Part shown: in pieces, positions 10,733 to 25,624 of the stretch | How the letters are laid out: each line of letters begins with the position of its first letter | Numbering within the stretch: the first letter of the stretch is position 1 | Assembly (NCBI RefSeq): GCF_001661345.1 | Contig: NW_017962918.1 | Span: 558,001 to 622,000 of the forward strand | DNA: 64,000 nt | Source of the DNA: Ascoidea rubescens DSM 1968 | Taxonomy: Eukaryota > Ascomycota > Saccharomycetes > Ascoideales > Ascoideaceae | Direction: 5' to 3' | Notes under the pieces: generated by a model | What the model saw: the letters and a program-made list of their open reading frames with translations, nothing else | What the model was told of the DNA's origin: nothing | Databases searched by the model: none | Program-made: the position numbers and the translations under genes

Positions 10733-11373
10733 TTGGGTTCTTGATTTCTTATTCTTAAACGTTTTCTTATTTCTTTCATATTCTTTATGGAAAAAAAAAG
10801 ATTTTTTTAAACAATTTTAAATGTTAATTATCCTGTTTTCTTTTTTCCCCTTTCTCTTCCGTTTATTTCTTTTTTTGAAAATTAATGCTTTTTTCCTTAC
10901 TGTTTTGGTTTTTTTTTTAAAATAATTTTTAATTTATTATCTTTATTTTGCATCTGGGTTTTGTTTGTTTTTTTAATTTATTTTCTGATTTTGTTTTCAG
11001 CAGACTTTGTTCTGTTTATCTTTAGATTTTTACAACTTTTATAGTACATCGTCAATATTCCTGAATAAAATACACCAATTATGCTTTGTTACCAATTTGC
11101 GTAGTCCAGAGAAAGCTATGTTTTTTTCTACTTCCTGTTTGTCTTCTTTCTTCGCTTCTTCTGCTTCTCCTGCTTCTTTTGCTTCTTCTGCTTCTCTTTC
11201 CTTTTTGTGCCCGCGCGTGGCCGAACGCAGCGGCTCCGAAGAGCGGAAAAATTGACCACGAATCAACTCCAAAGACGAAAGCTTTAGAAGAAGAACACAG
11301 TGATAAGCTGGTGATAAGCTGGTGAGAGCTTAAAATACTTATTATCTTCTTCTTCTTGAAACCAATACCTCTG
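10733..11373. other. Intergenic: HapX-like 3' flank and APM1 promoter
   Basis: From 10733 to 11050 the DNA is T-rich, consistent with a 3' UTR and terminator. From 11140 to 11204 there is a CTTCTGCTTCT-type tract. It abuts a GC-rich patch at 11208-11245 with CCGCGCGTGGCCG. The open frame before the APM1 ATG starts at TTG and is treated as leader. Confidence 0.5.
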
Positions 11374-12777
11374 ATGGCGTCGGTGATATACTTTTTAGAT
11401 TCAAAGGGCAAACCCTTACTTTCCAGAGATTACAAGGGAGACATTCCCTCTTCCTCAATTGAAAAATTCCCACTCTTGTTGTTAGAAAGTGAGGAAGAAA
11501 ACTCAGCTGCTCCCCCAGTTTTCAATTACCAGGGAATAAATTATCTATATTTGGTTCACAATGATTTGTATCTTTTAGCGTTGACAAAGAAAAATGAGGA
11601 CGTCTTGCAAATAATGCTATTCCTAAATCGAATAATTGAGGTCTTGACCCAGTATTTTAAACATCTAGAAGAAGAGTCCATTAGAGATAATTTTGTGGTG
11701 ATTTACGAATTACTAGATGAGATGATGGACTTTGGTAGGCCACAAACTACAGATACTAAAATCTTGAAAGAGTATATCACACAGGAATCTCATGCACTAG
11801 TTAAAAGTTTCAAAAATAGCATTAATAATATCAATGTTCGACCACCAAATGCTGTAACTAATTCAGTTAGCTGGAGACAAGAGGGAATAATGTACAAGAA
11901 AAACGAGGTGTTTTTGGATGTTATTGAATCAATCAATATGCTCATTAATTCTAATGGTCAAGTGTTAAGAAGTGAAATTCTAGGTAAAGTCAAGATCAAA
12001 TCCAATTTAAGTGGCATGCCAGATTTGAGATTGGGATTAAATGATAAAGGAATGTTTGGAGGAAATCCATCCACATCAGTGCCTAATTCCAATACTTTAA
12101 CTAGTAATGCGTTACCATCATCTAATGGAATTACCAATACTACCACTGCTACTACTAATAGACAAAAGGGATTAGAGATGGAAGATATAAAATTCCATCA
12201 ATGTGTCCGATTATCAAAATTTGAAAATGAAAGAATTATCACATTTATACCACCAGATGGAGAATTCGATTTGATGACTTATAGGTTGTCGACACCGATT
12301 AAACCATTAATTTGGGTTGATTGTAAGATATTTATTCATTCAAACTCGAGAATTGAAATAAAAGCCAAGGCCAAAGCACAAATTAAGAAAAGAAGTATTG
12401 CAAACAATGTTGAGATAATCATTCCAGTGCCTGAAGATGCTGATTCACCAAAATTCAAGACATCAAGTGGATCAATAAAATATACCCCAGAGAATTCATG
12501 CATCGTTTGGAAAATCAAACAATTTAACGGTGGGAAAGAAGCTGCAATGATATCAGAATTAGGGCTACCATCAGTCGATAATGAAGAGCCGTTATTCAAA
12601 AACAAAAGACCCATTCAAATTAAATTCCAAATACCATATTTTATCACTACAGGATTACAAGTTCGTTATTTGAGGATCAATGAACCCAAAATGCAATATC
12701 AAAGTTATCCATGGGTTCGTTATATTACTCAAAGTGGAGATGACTATACCATTAGAATTAATCAAACAATGACCTAA
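11374..12777 (+). CDS. APM1: AP-1 clathrin adaptor medium subunit mu1
   Basis: Apm1 is the cargo-binding mu subunit of the AP-1 complex, which recruits clathrin at the trans-Golgi and endosomes and recognises Tyr-based sorting signals. The ATG at 11374 (MASVIYFLDSKGKPLLSRDY) gives 467 residues, close to the usual mu1 length. The longin-type N-domain spans about 1-140 and contains EEESIRDNFVVIYELLDEMMDFG. The linker carries NSVSWRQEGI. The C-terminal mu-homology domain includes FHQCVRLSKFENERIITFIPPDGEFDLMTYRLS and ends YPWVRYITQSGDDYTIRI. The only low-complexity part is a Ser/Asn/Thr insert near residues 235-265. Its 3' end faces NKP2, 53 bp away. Confidence 0.96.
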   Translation: MASVIYFLDSKGKPLLSRDYKGDIPSSSIEKFPLLLLESEEENSAAPPVFNYQGINYLYLVHNDLYLLALTKKNEDVLQIMLFLNRIIEVLTQYFKHLEEESIRDNFVVIYELLDEMMDFGRPQTTDTKILKEYITQESHALVKSFKNSINNINVRPPNAVTNSVSWRQEGIMYKKNEVFLDVIESINMLINSNGQVLRSEILGKVKIKSNLSGMPDLRLGLNDKGMFGGNPSTSVPNSNTLTSNALPSSNGITNTTTATTNRQKGLEMEDIKFHQCVRLSKFENERIITFIPPDGEFDLMTYRLSTPIKPLIWVDCKIFIHSNSRIEIKAKAKAQIKKRSIANNVEIIIPVPEDADSPKFKTSSGSIKYTPENSCIVWKIKQFNGGKEAAMISELGLPSVDNEEPLFKNKRPIQIKFQIPYFITTGLQVRYLRINEPKMQYQSYPWVRYITQSGDDYTIRINQTMT

Positions 12778-12830
12778 TAAAAATAAAAAAAAACTATTTA
12801 TATAAGTATTTATACAAGTATTTAAATATA

Positions 12831-13433
12831 TTAATTATTAATTAAAATATCGTTTAACGATGTTAAAGATGATAAACAGTTTTGAATTGAATCATCAATT
12901 GAAGATGAATTGCCGAATTTTAAATCATTCAAATTATCAACCAAACTTGATAAATTATCATCAAATTGTAAATCAATTTTTTTACTTAAATTTTCTATTT
13001 CGATATCTAAATATTTATCCACTTGAAGTAATTTCGAGTTCAACAAATCTAAATCAAGTTCTAGATCGAGACCAAGATCTAAATCCGTTTTTTTACCCTT
13101 ATCCTTATCCTTATTCTTATCATTATCCTTATCTGTATCCTGTTTACTGTGATTGTTGGCATATGAATCTAAATCAAACTCTTCATCAATGTTATTTTGA
13201 ATCTGGCGTAAAACTGAATCATTCTCGTATTTGATTAGTTTCAAATATAGTTCATGGATGTAATCATCATCATTGACTGATTTGCTAACAGATTTGAATA
13301 TTTTTTTGAATTGGTTGAATGACACTGAGTTCTCAATAGACGAGCTCTCTAGCAAGTACGATTTAAGAATCTGCTGGGGGCTGGGGATGTTCTTCGTTAA
13401 CTCCTTGATGAAAAGTGTATTACTATCAACCAT
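12831..13433 (-). CDS. NKP2: Nkp2/Cnl2-like inner kinetochore protein
   Basis: Nkp2 pairs with Nkp1 in the constitutive centromere-associated (Ctf19/COMA) network. The ATG at 13431-13433 gives 200 residues; the open frame further upstream begins with TTG. Residues about 18-85 fit the Cnl2/NKP2 pattern: an ILKSYLLE helix, a VSFNQFKKIFKS block, then IHELYLKLIKYEND and IQNNIDEEF. An Asp/Lys-rich low-complexity insert (KDNDKNKDKDK) and a DLDLGLDLELDLDL stretch separate this from a C-terminal coiled coil (LLQVDKYLDIEIENLSKKI). The family is poorly conserved, so the call rests on pattern and length. Another small coiled-coil kinetochore subunit is the main alternative. Confidence 0.65.
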   Translation of the reverse strand: MVDSNTLFIKELTKNIPSPQQILKSYLLESSSIENSVSFNQFKKIFKSVSKSVNDDDYIHELYLKLIKYENDSVLRQIQNNIDEEFDLDSYANNHSKQDTDKDNDKNKDKDKGKKTDLDLGLDLELDLDLLNSKLLQVDKYLDIEIENLSKKIDLQFDDNLSSLVDNLNDLKFGNSSSIDDSIQNCLSSLTSLNDILINN

Positions 13434-14188
13434 ACTCCCATGTTCAAAACTCCAACTCAATCTGTGATACAATCAAGGTAAACAATTCGCCTAAAACAGC
13501 TCAACAAAAACAGCCGTTACCCTTTTGCTATTTCTGTTTATCCGTTACTGATCTAAAGTTACTGGGCTAACATTACTAAGACAGAACTAAAAATAAAAAG
13601 CCAAAGAAATCCATTTTTTTGCTGCGATCCACGATAACACTGTTCTACCAGCACTGCCCTTGTTTTCTGTTGCAGCACTACTCAACCATAGTGGAGCAGT
13701 CACTTTCACCTTCACTGGTTCATCCAGCGCAACGGCTTTCGGCTAGACGCAGGTGATGTGCGCATCCGTGCAGACACATGCGTTTTCGGATTAGGATGAA
13801 TTTTTTGTTAGAGAAGGAAGAAAAAGGTGGAAGGGTTTATTTTGATGTAGTGTTTCTTGAGCTGTTCTTGGGCTGTTTTTTCGAAAGATATTTCAAAGGG
13901 CTGTGGTGTTTTGGCTGGGATTTGGTCCTTTTGTTCTGGGTCGATTTACTGGGTGAAACACTGTTTGCTCATGTTTTTTTTTGTTTTTTTTCATCTATTA
14001 TCGACGCTTTTGGCAAATTGATTGGATAAGTGAGATATATAACATAAGTACTTTTCCTGAGTTTCTAAGTATTTTGTCATTGTATTTTTTATTCCCATAA
14101 TAACAACAATAACAGTCACAACAATAGTCGCAACAATAACAATAGAATTGAAGCCATACAAAAGCAATAATTACATAATTCACTTAAC
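13434..14188. other. Divergent NKP2 / RSB1-like A promoter region
   Basis: No credible gene is seen. The middle part (13620-13790) is GC-richer and includes TGCGCATCCGTGCA near 13758-13772; TCCGTGCA fits the degenerate pleiotropic-drug-response consensus TCCRYGSR. S. cerevisiae RSB1 is a Pdr1 target, so the match is suggestive, but it is short and could be chance. Confidence 0.4.
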
Positions 14189-15466
14189 ATGTCGGCAACC
14201 ATTTCTCTATTACCCTCAATGGTATCTGGAACTGCTCTCCCCAGTGAGACTATAGAATATTCCCATGGTATGATCCCGAGTTTTGGTGGTAACTTGAGTT
14301 TTGCAATTGTAATGGGTATTCTTTTCATAACCCATGCAGTCTTTGGTGTATTTTATAAACAGTTTTATTTTGGTATTGCTTTCTTTATAGGCTGTCTTTT
14401 GGAAGTCATCGGTTATATTGCAAGAACTCTTTCTAATAATGATCCAACAAACGATGACCTATTTCTAATTCAGATTGTTACTCTAACAATTGCTCCAGCT
14501 TTTATTATGGCTGGTAACTATTATTTATTAGCAAAATTAGTAGCGGTATATGGTAATTTTTATTCTTTTTTAAAACCAATTGCTTATTCATATATCTTTG
14601 TCTTCTGTGACTTGATCAGTTTAGTATTGCAAGGTCTAGGTGGTGGAATATCTGCTTCCTCTTTATCCTCGGAAGACAATGAAAGTGCTGACTTGGGTAA
14701 CGATATCATGCTTGCTGGTCTTATCTTCCAGGTGATATCCATGTCTGTTTTCTTAGTCTTTTGGTTGGACTTTGTTTATTCAATTTATTTCAAAACTAAT
14801 AAGATTTCCAGAAAATTCAATGAAATGTACAATAATGATAATATTGATACTATCGATGATGATAGTAACATTCACCTTAACACGAATCAAAACAATAATC
14901 AACATAACAACAAAAACAATTACTCCAAACTTTCTTCAATAAAACCATCTCATCCTTTTGATCTTTTATCAAAGGACCATTTATTTAACCCTGATTATAA
15001 GCAACTTCGCCAAAATAATAAATTATTACAATTTTTCCCCATTATTGTGACTTTATCCGTTTTATTTATCTATGTTCGTTGTTTTTATAGAGTCTTTGAG
15101 CTAGCTGAAGGTTGGAGAGGTGAATTAATTCTCAATGAAATTTACATCTTTATTTTAGATGCGCTTATGATGTCTTTAGGTATTGTTGTCCTAGCTTATC
15201 CCTTTTACCCTGGCCATGTCTTAAGAAGCAGACGTTATAGTATAGAAATCGGTGCAAGACTAAAGCTCTCAGATCTAAAATTGACTAAAAAAGATCTCGA
15301 CCAACATCTCTATCAGATCAAATTAAATCAAGACAAAAATCGTTTTGATGAGAGCGATGATCAGTCAAAGTCTGAAAATTTTAATTTAACCACTTTTGCT
15401 GATGATAACCGAGTTTCCTCCAACCTGAACAATGGGTCCCCAAGATCTCAGACTGCATTTGCCTGA
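14189..15466 (+). CDS. RTA1-family membrane protein, Rsb1-like (copy A)
   Basis: RTA1-family proteins are fungal seven-helix membrane proteins. S. cerevisiae Rsb1 exports or flips sphingoid long-chain bases, and relatives give drug or haem-related phenotypes. This 425-residue protein begins MSATISLLPSM and contains the family blocks GMIPSFGGN, FGIAFFIGCLLEVIGYIART, LTIAPAFIMAGNYYLLAKL, FCDLISLVLQGLGGG and the late FELAEGWRGELILNE. Seven hydrophobic segments can be counted. The loop between the fifth and sixth is Asn-rich (about 215-260), and the cytosolic tail ends SPRSQTAFA. A close paralogue lies at 53714-55069 on the other strand. The family is certain; orthology to RSB1 rather than RTA1, PUG1 or YLR046C is tentative. 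Confidence 0.88.
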   Translation: MSATISLLPSMVSGTALPSETIEYSHGMIPSFGGNLSFAIVMGILFITHAVFGVFYKQFYFGIAFFIGCLLEVIGYIARTLSNNDPTNDDLFLIQIVTLTIAPAFIMAGNYYLLAKLVAVYGNFYSFLKPIAYSYIFVFCDLISLVLQGLGGGISASSLSSEDNESADLGNDIMLAGLIFQVISMSVFLVFWLDFVYSIYFKTNKISRKFNEMYNNDNIDTIDDDSNIHLNTNQNNNQHNNKNNYSKLSSIKPSHPFDLLSKDHLFNPDYKQLRQNNKLLQFFPIIVTLSVLFIYVRCFYRVFELAEGWRGELILNEIYIFILDALMMSLGIVVLAYPFYPGHVLRSRRYSIEIGARLKLSDLKLTKKDLDQHLYQIKLNQDKNRFDESDDQSKSENFNLTTFADDNRVSSNLNNGSPRSQTAFA

Positions 15467-16286
15467 TCGACTCCCTATTCTTTATTTTTCTATAATATAT
15501 ATGCTCAATAGTAATACACCTATTAATTTTATTAACCTTATCAGCATCCAACCCTATTGTTCTCTCCATCATCGAGCCCTGATGCCAAAGCCCTAATCCA
15601 CACTCACTTTCTCGCGCAGTTACCCTCGCGGCACTTTTCCAGCAGTATAAATACTACAGAAATGCCCTCTCACTTTCCGAAGCCCTTTTTTCTTCTTTTC
15701 TTCTTTATCCTTGTGCAAGGGCATTACGCATTCAATGAGGATTCGTCCGAGATTGTGTTTTTGCTGGTTGAAAATTATACCATGACCACTCCTTAGTTTT
15801 ATCTTTTTTAAAGAGGAAACTAAGGGAATTTTTGGAACTGCATTATCTTCTAATAATCTTCAATTAGAACTACAGCTAGAATTAGAATTATATTGTAATT
15901 GTAATTTTAAGTATCTGTTGATTATTTTTATTACTTTTCAATCTGCTCTCTATGAGATCATATGAGTACTTTGAAATATAATAATCATTTATTAGTAGCT
16001 CTTAACATAACGTCCAAAAAGGTTTCTTTTAATATACGAAATTTAATCTATCAACGTTGATTGTCTATTTTGCCACATGAGTCTTAAGTCACAAGTTTTG
16101 ATTTACAGATGTTAATTTTCCGCAGACTTATCAAAGAATGAACTTAAAGCAAATATTTTGATCTGAAATAGATAACTTTGGATAAATATTACAAACTAGA
16201 TTGTAGAAAAGATTTTAAAACTCATTTCTTTTTACTGATTGCATTCAATTAAGAAATTAAAAATTATAAAAATAAACAGGCTAATA
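15467..16286. other. Intergenic between RSB1-like A and tRNA-Gly
   Basis: AT-rich with a GC-richer patch at 15560-15760. A 44-codon ORF at 15662-15796 starts with a signal-like hydrophobic stretch, but a TATAAATA lies only about 15 bp before its ATG, so I do not call it a gene. Nothing else is evident. Confidence 0.45.
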
Positions 16287-16357
16287 TGCGTAAGCCCGGA
16301 ATCGAACCGGGAGCCCAACGATGGCAACGTTGAATTTTACCATTAAACCACTTACGC
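16287..16357 (-). tRNA. tRNA-Gly (anticodon GCC)
   Basis: The reverse complement folds as a standard 71-nt intronless tRNA. The acceptor stem GCGTAAG pairs with CTTACGC, with A as discriminator base. The D-arm region is TGGTTTAATGGTAAAA. The anticodon arm CAACGTTGCCATCGTTG places GCC in the loop (complement at 16323-16325), and the T-arm CCCGGTTCGATTCCGGG carries a consensus B box. It closely resembles yeast tRNA-Gly(GCC). Confidence 0.97.
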
Positions 16358-20547
<4,190 letters not shown>

Positions 20548-20975
20548 TAAGAAAGTATTCGTGTTTACCTTTATTTTTATTTTTTTTCAACAAAACATTA
20601 ACTATGAAAACTTCAAAACAAACATTTTTTTTAAAATTTTTTGTTTATATATATTTGGCTTTTAGGAAATTAGAAAATCATACGAAAAAATTGAACCTCA
20701 AAATAAAATAAAATAAAATTCTATGTTATATTTCAAATGTAAAACTATTTTAACAAACTTTTCTAATTTGATATCATTTTATTAGTCTAAATATAAATAG
20801 ATTGGTAAAAAAAACTAGTATTTATTCTGTGATTGAATCTTTCTTCAGTTTAGACAACAGTATTTTATAATCATATGAAATGCAATATTGATACAGCTCA
20901 TCAAGTCACTTTTAAAAAAGCTATATTGATTGATATTTATTAGATAGTAATTGTGCTATAAAAGTTAAAAATCTA
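20548..20975. other. Convergent 3' region of ARG5,6 and UBX4
   Basis: Very AT-rich sequence between two converging genes, consistent with overlapping 3' UTRs and bidirectional termination. No gene is seen. Confidence 0.5.
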
Positions 20976-22490
20976 TTACTTTTTAGCAAGCTTAAGCCAT
21001 TTTGGAATTTTTTTCTCTTTGTAACTGTTCAACTTATCTTTTATCTCATGTTTAATATCATTTTTGGATTCACTTTTACTATCTTTGCCAGTAGTGTTTG
21101 ATGAATTAGCATTACCACCTGTTGGAAAACCTAAATCCTTAGCTTCTTTTAAGTATTCTTGTTTAATAAAGGGACCTTTGTAATTATGATTTCGAGAAAC
21201 CAAGCTTTTATCGGTATTATCCAATAATTCAAATCCAACGGATGTATTACTTAAACTAGATATTTTGATTTTCATAATCAGTGAGTCCTGATTTAAATAC
21301 TCTTTATATTCCAAGATTTTAGGTAAATTGTTTTCATCGTAAATCAATTTTTTTGTACGAGGATTTCTTGGTTGTTTTATGAAAACATTGGGTAAAATTA
21401 AATTGTATTTAAAATTTAAATTTTGAATTAAGATATTTTCATTTAAAAATTGGAAAATGTCTTTTAAAATGTTATTTGAATTAAAAGATAATTGGACGAA
21501 ATTGCTATCAGGAAATCTGATTCTAATTGATACTTTTTTAGGTGTTTGTGCAATTGTCTGAGATTGCTTTTTTTCCCTTTCCTCTCTTTCCTTCTTAAGC
21601 TTAGCTTCAACGTAATCAGATTTTCTATTTGCTTTGTCAAATAATATTTTTTGATATTTTTTCGCTTGTGAAACTGTCATGTCATAGACTTTATCATCAA
21701 TATCATTGGTTTCCTGAACAAAACTTCCTTTTGATTGCTTGAAGACTTGAAAAGTGATTTTGTCATCAACATTGAGAGCATCACTTGTGTCGGCATTGAA
21801 ATTATTGTTGCTTTTTTTAGTTTGTACAGTTTTTTCATTTTTATCTTCGTTTTTACTTTCGATGTTAGAACTTTGGGTGAATTTTTTGCTTTTAATCAAA
21901 CTAGGCAAATTAGATTGATTGTTATTAGAATTTTGTGAAACTTTATAATTTAATTTTATTCTTAGAACCTGATTGCCCTTAATCAACCCATAAGATTTTA
22001 AAGATTTATTAAATTGGTTAGCAGTATTTGTGATGTTTTTATTTGCGATTTGAAAAGAAGGTTCTTTATCAATTAAATTGAAATTTAAAATTTCTTGAAA
22101 CTCATTTAGAAGATCGTTTAGTGTAGCTAGTTGTGAATTAAATTTGTGAATAAACAAACCATTGCTCAATTTCCTCAAATAAGCCTGGTCATTTGGATTT
22201 GAATTTAAAATCTGGATTTTAATATTAACAATTGAATCATTTTTAGATGAATTGGAAATGGATAAATACGATTTTTTAAGAGTGAGCTTTGAACCTGATA
22301 TTATATCTAGCGATTTAATTGACGAGTCCAATGGCAATTCGTTATTGTTATAGTATAAGGAATAATTATTATTAAAATCAAGCTGCAATCTTTCGCACGA
22401 CGTTTCAACGCATTCCTTTATAACAGACGAATCTTGCACAGTCAACTTAATTGTTGATGAATAGTGTGAAATAAATAAAACTGCAGACAT
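20976..22490 (-). CDS. UBX4: UBX-domain Cdc48 cofactor, Ubx4 (TUG/ASPL type)
   Basis: Ubx4 binds the AAA ATPase Cdc48/p97 and adjusts its activity in ER-associated degradation. The ATG at 22488-22490 (MSAVLFISHYSSTIKLTVQD) gives 504 residues; the frame upstream begins at TTG. An N-terminal ubiquitin-like domain occupies about 1-80 and ends in SGSKLTLKKS, as in Ubx4/TUG. A second ubiquitin-like segment follows near 95-190. MTVSQAKKYQKILFDKA (about 268-284) matches the conserved helix before the UBX domain. The UBX fold, KKVSIRIRFPDSNFVQLSF onward, lies at about 315-410. The extended basic C-terminus ends KIPKWLKLAKK. It is longer than S. cerevisiae Ubx4 (416 aa) because of Asn/Lys-rich linkers. 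Confidence 0.85.
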   Translation of the reverse strand: MSAVLFISHYSSTIKLTVQDSSVIKECVETSCERLQLDFNNNYSLYYNNNELPLDSSIKSLDIISGSKLTLKKSYLSISNSSKNDSIVNIKIQILNSNPNDQAYLRKLSNGLFIHKFNSQLATLNDLLNEFQEILNFNLIDKEPSFQIANKNITNTANQFNKSLKSYGLIKGNQVLRIKLNYKVSQNSNNNQSNLPSLIKSKKFTQSSNIESKNEDKNEKTVQTKKSNNNFNADTSDALNVDDKITFQVFKQSKGSFVQETNDIDDKVYDMTVSQAKKYQKILFDKANRKSDYVEAKLKKEREEREKKQSQTIAQTPKKVSIRIRFPDSNFVQLSFNSNNILKDIFQFLNENILIQNLNFKYNLILPNVFIKQPRNPRTKKLIYDENNLPKILEYKEYLNQDSLIMKIKISSLSNTSVGFELLDNTDKSLVSRNHNYKGPFIKQEYLKEAKDLGFPTGGNANSSNTTGKDSKSESKNDIKHEIKDKLNSYKEKKIPKWLKLAKK

Positions 22491-24127
22491 GGTCAACAAA
22501 ACAGTAATGGTTGTTATTAGCTTTGAATTATTACAGAAACAAGACCTCAAAGACTGTTGATTAGAAATGATTTCATCTCTTCAGTGGCCAAATTCCAAAG
22601 CTCAAAAACGCTGTCGCCAATGGGAGGGGTTTTCTTTTTCCCAATGAAAAAACAGAGTCGTCGGTTCGATTTCCGTAGGAGTTATTGTGCATTGTTTGTG
22701 GGAATCTTTGGTTTGAAATAAGGCTTCTTTAAGGTAAATTCAGTCTCTATACAGACCGAAAAGATAGAATTCAAAAATTTTTTATGTTTTCAAAACCAAA
22801 TGCCCAAGGTGGCTAGCAAAAGGCAAACCTCATAATTCCGTTTGAATAGAATGTATTTAAGTTTGCAACGCCTGCACCAAACCACATTCGGTGACTGAGC
22901 TTGTTTGTTCGGCTTTTGACTATTGTGTGGAAAACTGCAAATAACACGAAGTGCATAAACACACATAACGAAAGCCGAGCTATAAACCGGATGGCCAAAA
23001 CCGTCCTCCAGATATAATCACATCGTTTTATTTCCTTGTGTAAAATTGAGTGTGCTTCAACTTCTAATTACAAAACCCAATCAAAAAAATTTTAAAACCC
23101 AGATACAAAATTATGTAACAGCTTGCCAACTAAAATAATTGTAAAAAGTAATAAAAACTAACATATTTCTACGCATATTCATATTATACCATTAACCTAC
23201 ATGTATCTCTACTAAACAATTAATCAATAAACTATAAACAATAAACAATAAACAATAAACAATTAGATGAATTATTTATTAAAAAAATTTGACCAAAATC
23301 ACATTTGCTCATCTATTCTTTATCTGCTTTTTTGAATCCCGCTACTTATCTAACTCAATTGTATAGATTTGTTATTTTTTTGTAGCTGGATCAACATTCT
23401 TACAGTCCTAGTTTCTGAGATTTCTCGAGTTTTCAAATCTGATCTAAAACATTGATAATTATAATAAACTCATCACAAATTGCCACTGGTCTTTGCAAGA
23501 CTTGCGAATCTATTTTTTTTTTCATTATAAAAAAAACTAATAGTATTGTATTCTAGTAGCAAAATCATCAAAAGCTATTATCAAAATAGAAGCATCATGG
23601 TAATTAAATAAGACACTGGCTGGGCACCAGATATATCCAAAGCTATCAATCTTTGAAAATTATTTTTCCTCGAGAGGCAAGATAGTTACAAAAAAGCATG
23701 ACGTTGAATTCTTCCAACAATTTGATGAAATTGATAGGGTTGGTTGAATTCACTAAGAAAACTGTAACTTTGTTTGAAGTGAACAAAAATTTGAATATTC
23801 AACAAAAAATACATTCTAATGCTTGAAAAGAGTCACTTGCACCTAACCAGATATTCACAAAATAATATGATGTGGGATAAGCCATAACTAGATCTTGGTT
23901 GTAGGTAAGAAGTTAAACTGACCAAAGACTTGCATAGCTAGTCAATCTTTACTGTATAAACTGATTGATTTTAGTTTTCATTACCATAAAAATGTTACCC
24001 AAATATATTAGATAAAATATTGTTTTTAGATTTTTTAATCCTTTCTATTTGTTCATTTGTTCATTAGCTTTTAATCTTACTTAGTATTTATTATTGGAAA
24101 CTGAAGCAGGTTGATTTGAATTGCACA
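22491..24127. other. 1.6-kb intergenic region, no gene recognised
   Basis: This long region separates UBX4 from the LRR gene; the two are divergent. It is AT-rich with a 7-bp AATAAAC-type tandem run at about 23226-23262. I found no tRNA, no conserved ORF and no clear transposon remnant. The final ~75 bp resemble, at roughly 70% by eye, the bases before the second LRR copy at 62978. Confidence 0.4.
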
Positions 24128-25624
24128 ATGGATGTCAAAGAGTTATCTCACAATTTCAGAAACTTATCTGTTAGAGAAGTTACTCATAATGAGTTGCCCT
24201 TTGAATTGATTCAAATAATAATGAAACAGTTGCCTATGGGTAAATTGTGGTTGTTTACGCTCTCAGATAATGGGTTCATCAGGACTGTTGCTCTGAGTTT
24301 ATTGTATCAAAGTTTTATCATAAGNGATATGGCATCAATTAATAAGTTATCAATGTTGCAAATAGATTTTGACCATCTCAAAATTTTCAAAGATCAGCTA
24401 ATATACTTTTGTAAAAAATTGAGAATCATTTTTAAAAGTGCAAATGAGTTTTTTAGTATTGATAGCATTGATATTTTGCAATCAATTCAATGGGAAAAAT
24501 TAGATAAATTAGATTCATTTGAATTACATGTTTACTATGGGGACTTATTCTCTGAAACACTTTTTGAAGACATTGATAAAATGACAGGGCTTATATTGAA
24601 AAGCTCTGATAATTTAAGAAAAATTAAAATCCGATATAACTATCCATATTCTAATAGAACATTGAAATTTTTGAATGAGCTAAAGTATTGCCTGAATTTA
24701 AGAGCACTAGATTTGGAGGTATGTCGTCTTCCAATGTTTGTTGCTAATGATATTGAATTTCTTGGAAATTGCAATGAGCATGTTCATAATAATTTGAATC
24801 GCTTGAAATTGAATTTTGAGAGAAATTTTTTGTCTCTCGAATATCTTATAAACTTTAAAAATTTAAAGGATTTATGTATTATCTGTGATACAATGCCGGG
24901 AATTTTTGGTGTATGGAGTTTGAGCATGTTGAAAAAATTGTCAATATATGGTCATAAAATAATTCAGATTCAAAATTTGGATGGCTTGTCTAATTTACAA
25001 TGTCTATCTATAATCTCTAGAAATATCACAAAGATAGAAAATCTAAACCACTTGATTACTTTGAAAATTTTATCGCTTTCGAATAGCAGAATTATAGAAA
25101 TCAACAATCTAGACAATTTAATCAACTTAGAAGAGTTATGGCTTTCTTTTAATTGCATCAGAAAAATTGAAAAATTGGATAAATTAACTAAATTGACAAA
25201 GCTAGTATTGAATCATAATTCTATTGCAAAAATTGAAAATCTAGAAAGATTGACCAATTTGAAGCATTTAGATCTAACAGCAAATGAAATTGAAAACATT
25301 GAAAACTTAGATAATTTAACCAGCTTAGCCAATTTGGATTTGTCGCAAAATCGAATAAAAAAAATTAGGGGATTATCATCATTGGTTAATTTGGTAAATC
25401 TAAACCTATCTTTCAATCGTATTGATAAAATTGAAAACTTGTCTACATTAGTTGATTTAACTCATTTGAATTTGCTGGCAAACGATATTCGCAAAATCAT
25501 GAATCTTTCTCGATTGAAAAATTTAACCTATCTCAAATTGGATCATAATTATAATCTTGGGACAATTGGGACAAGAAAATTAAAAAAATTAAAAGATTTC
25601 AAAGTGGTAACTGATAGATGGTAG
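24128..25624 (+). CDS. F-box-like / Sds22-type leucine-rich repeat protein
   Basis: No specific orthologue is recognised. The ATG at 24128 (MDVKELSHNFRN) gives 498 residues. The N-terminal segment ELPFELIQIIMKQLPMGKLW (about 22-42) followed by RTVALSLLYQSFII resembles a degenerate F-box. A variable middle follows, and about ten 22-residue repeats of the pattern LxxLxxLDLSxNxIxKIENL run from about residue 267 to 483, as in Sds22. F-box/LRR proteins often act as SCF substrate receptors, but that role is inferred. An ambiguous base at 24325 makes one residue Ser or Arg. The first 1,023 bases recur verbatim from 62978, and a decayed paralogue lies inverted at 26836-28357. Confidence 0.8.
   Translation: MDVKELSHNFRNLSVREVTHNELPFELIQIIMKQLPMGKLWLFTLSDNGFIRTVALSLLYQSFIIXDMASINKLSMLQIDFDHLKIFKDQLIYFCKKLRIIFKSANEFFSIDSIDILQSIQWEKLDKLDSFELHVYYGDLFSETLFEDIDKMTGLILKSSDNLRKIKIRYNYPYSNRTLKFLNELKYCLNLRALDLEVCRLPMFVANDIEFLGNCNEHVHNNLNRLKLNFERNFLSLEYLINFKNLKDLCIICDTMPGIFGVWSLSMLKKLSIYGHKIIQIQNLDGLSNLQCLSIISRNITKIENLNHLITLKILSLSNSRIIEINNLDNLINLEELWLSFNCIRKIEKLDKLTKLTKLVLNHNSIAKIENLERLTNLKHLDLTANEIENIENLDNLTSLANLDLSQNRIKKIRGLSSLVNLVNLNLSFNRIDKIENLSTLVDLTHLNLLANDIRKIMNLSRLKNLTYLKLDHNYNLGTIGTRKLKKLKDFKVVTDRW

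Noticed and set aside
13765-13772. TCCGTGCA as a definite Pdr1 element before RSB1-like A
   Set aside because: The consensus is degenerate and only one copy is present, so it is kept as a comment and not called as a site.
15662-15796. 44-codon ORF with a signal-peptide-like start (MPSHFPKPFFLLFFF)
   Set aside because: A TATAAATA lies only about 15 bp before the ATG, the ORF is very short and no homologue comes to mind.
22640-22690. GGTTCGATTTCC, resembling a tRNA B box
   Set aside because: The flanks do not pair as a T-stem, and no A box or acceptor stem is found about 70 nt upstream.
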